A stretch of DNA of 64,000 nt from Clostridium sp. JN-9 (GTDB taxonomy: Bacteria; Bacillota; Clostridia; Clostridiales; Clostridiaceae). The notes beneath the pieces were generated by a model. That model was not told the origin of the DNA, did no database searches, and saw only the letters and a program-made list of their open reading frames with translations. The stretch lies in contig NZ_CP035280.1 in assembly GCF_004103695.1 (NCBI RefSeq), positions 930,001 to 994,000 of the forward strand, given 5' to 3'. A program made the position numbers and the translations under genes. Shown one piece after another: positions 62,681-64,000 of this stretch (its first letter is position 1; every line of letters begins with the position of its first letter).

Positions 62681-64000
62681 ATGAAAAATAAAAAAGCAGC
62701 TAAAACAATTAAAGACAGCTTCAATTCAGGTACTAATTATCAATGCTATGAGATGCTTGGAAGCCATATTAGAAAAATAAACGGAGTTCAGGGAGTAAAA
62801 TTTTCACTATGGGCACCAAATGCAGTGAGAGTAAATATTAAGGGAGACTTCAACGGCTGGAATGGAGAAAATTATGCCATGAAGTTAAATAAGAAAACTG
62901 GAATATGGCAGTTATTTATACCTGAAGCAAAAGAGGAACAGGGATATTTGTATGAAGTTTATTCAGAGGAAAACAGCATTCCAGTGGAAAAAGCAGACCC
63001 ATTTGCATTTTTCTCTAAAGTAAGACCTGATAAGGCATCTTCCATATATAGGGTGGCAGGATATAACTGGAAGGATAAAAACTGGATGGAGGAAAGAAAA
63101 AATAAAAATCCATACAGCTCTCCCATGAACATATATGAAGTTCACCTTGGCTCATGGAAAACTCATGAGGATGGAACCTTTTATTCTTATAAAGAACTGG
63201 CTCAGGAACTTCCTGAATATGCTTCAAAAATGGGATATACACATATTGAATTTTTACCTATTATGGAGCACCCTCTTGATGATTCATGGGGATATCAGAT
63301 TACTGGTTACTATGCTGTAACCAGCAGGTATGGAACTCCAAAGGACTTTATGTACCTTGTAGATAAGTGCCATGAAATAGGACTGGGTGTAATTTTAGAC
63401 TGGGTGCCCGGGCATTTCTGCAAGGATGATCACGGCCTTTATAATTTTGATGGAACCCACTTATTTGAACATAAGGATCCATTAAGAGGAGAAAACTATG
63501 ACTGGGGTACAGCAAATTTCAACTTTGAAAAGCCTCAGGTTAAAAGTTTCCTGATTTCCAATGCACTGTTCTGGTTTAAATATTATCATATTGATGGAAT
63601 CAGAGTAGATGCAGTGGCAAATATGCTTTATTTGGATTACGGTATGAAATGGAATAGCAATGTAAAAAATAAATTTGGAGGAAATGAGAATTTAGATGCA
63701 GTAGATTTTATTAAAAAACTTAATGAAGCCATATTTAAAAATGTGGATAATCCTTTGGTAATTGCTGAAGAGTCCTCTACATGGCCCATGATAACTGCCC
63801 CTACATACTTAGGAGGGTTAGGGTTTAATTACAAGTGGAATATGGGATGGATGAATGACATGCTGACATATATGGAGATGGATCCTATATATAGAAAGTG
63901 GCATCACAATAATGTTACATTTTCCATAGTATATTCCTTCACAGAGAATTTTGTACTTCCTCTTTCACATGATGAAGTGGTGCACGGGAAAAAGTCGCTG
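62681..64000 (+). CDS. glgB: 1,4-alpha-glucan branching enzyme (cut by window edge)
   Basis: The first 440 residues are present and the frame is open to the last base. A CBM48-like N-terminal domain (FSLWAPNAVRVNIKGDFNGWNG) is followed by the GH13 barrel: GVILDWVPGHFCKDDHG, GIRVDAVANMLYLDYG (nucleophile Asp), LVIAEESSTWP (acid/base Glu) and HDEVVHGKKSL. GlgB adds alpha-1,6 branches to glycogen. ATG follows AAGGTGGG. Other glg genes probably lie beyond the window; many clostridia store granulose before sporulation. Confidence 0.95.
   Translation, partial: MKNKKAAKTIKDSFNSGTNYQCYEMLGSHIRKINGVQGVKFSLWAPNAVRVNIKGDFNGWNGENYAMKLNKKTGIWQLFIPEAKEEQGYLYEVYSEENSIPVEKADPFAFFSKVRPDKASSIYRVAGYNWKDKNWMEERKNKNPYSSPMNIYEVHLGSWKTHEDGTFYSYKELAQELPEYASKMGYTHIEFLPIMEHPLDDSWGYQITGYYAVTSRYGTPKDFMYLVDKCHEIGLGVILDWVPGHFCKDDHGLYNFDGTHLFEHKDPLRGENYDWGTANFNFEKPQVKSFLISNALFWFKYYHIDGIRVDAVANMLYLDYGMKWNSNVKNKFGGNENLDAVDFIKKLNEAIFKNVDNPLVIAEESSTWPMITAPTYLGGLGFNYKWNMGWMNDMLTYMEMDPIYRKWHHNNVTFSIVYSFTENFVLPLSHDEVVHGKKSL

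Overview
The window is a low-GC, Gram-positive chromosome segment, most likely from a spore-forming Clostridium (Clostridium sensu stricto or a close relative). Evidence: strong AT bias, GGAGG-type ribosome binding sites, frequent TTG/GTG starts, the order mreBCD-pbp2-minCDE-rodA-mgsA-spoIVFB-radical SAM-rng-rplU-prp-rpmA-obg-yhbY-nadD-yqeK-lcp, a c-di-AMP riboswitch before an NlpC/P60 hydrolase, and a selDAB operon whose selD itself carries an in-frame UGA. The assignment rests on gene content only; no search was run.

Layout. 1-2.2 kb is an insertion-sequence patch: the start of an ISNCY-like transposase runs off the left edge, followed by a 34-codon reading frame and a complete IS4-type element (471-2112) with terminal inverted repeats, a 7-bp target duplication and three perfect DnaA boxes near its right end. 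2.2-8.2 kb holds popT (DUF368), a TrmB-type regulator with a MATE exporter and an alpha-glucosidase, then a CPDC glutaredoxin-like protein and larE. 8.25-11.4 kb is a ccdA-tlpA thiol-redox pair on the minus strand, split by an IS110 element whose long leader folds like a bridge RNA; ccdA is preceded by a consensus promoter with a CsoR/CstR-like operator.

11.5-16.7 kb: aroC, polA, coaE, a lytic transglycosylase and tRNA-Leu(AAG). 16.9-21 kb: leucyl aminopeptidase (minus), a GNAT-like protein, the riboswitch and NlpC/P60 hydrolase, a SPOR-like protein and a DUF4321 protein. 21.3-31.2 kb: maf, radC and the cell-shape and division-site block mreBCD-pbp2-minCDE-rodA, then mgsA. 31.4-43 kb: a spoIVFB pair, two radical-SAM-associated proteins, RNase G, the L21 leader with rplU-prp-rpmA, obgE, yhbY, nadD, yqeK, an LCP protein and an RluD-type pseudouridine synthase. 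43-49.4 kb: a sporulation-type D,D-carboxypeptidase (minus), comEA and selD-selA-selB.

49.4-52 kb is a second IS patch: an IS1634-type element and the tail of another transposase. 52.1-56.9 kb is a galactose (Leloir) operon, galR-galT-galK and a mutarotase-like gene, with two matching operator-like palindromes. 57-62 kb holds a P-loop ATPase, a GT4 glycosyltransferase with a two-component system, and a mono-cluster ferredoxin. The window ends inside glgB.

Most of the DNA is conserved core. Novelty lies in the mobile elements (bridge-RNA-like leader, DnaA boxes carried by an IS, a 49-bp repeat linking two IS sites) and in several well-formed palindromes that look like operators for the gene next to them. 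No CRISPR array, phage or complete new defence system was seen.
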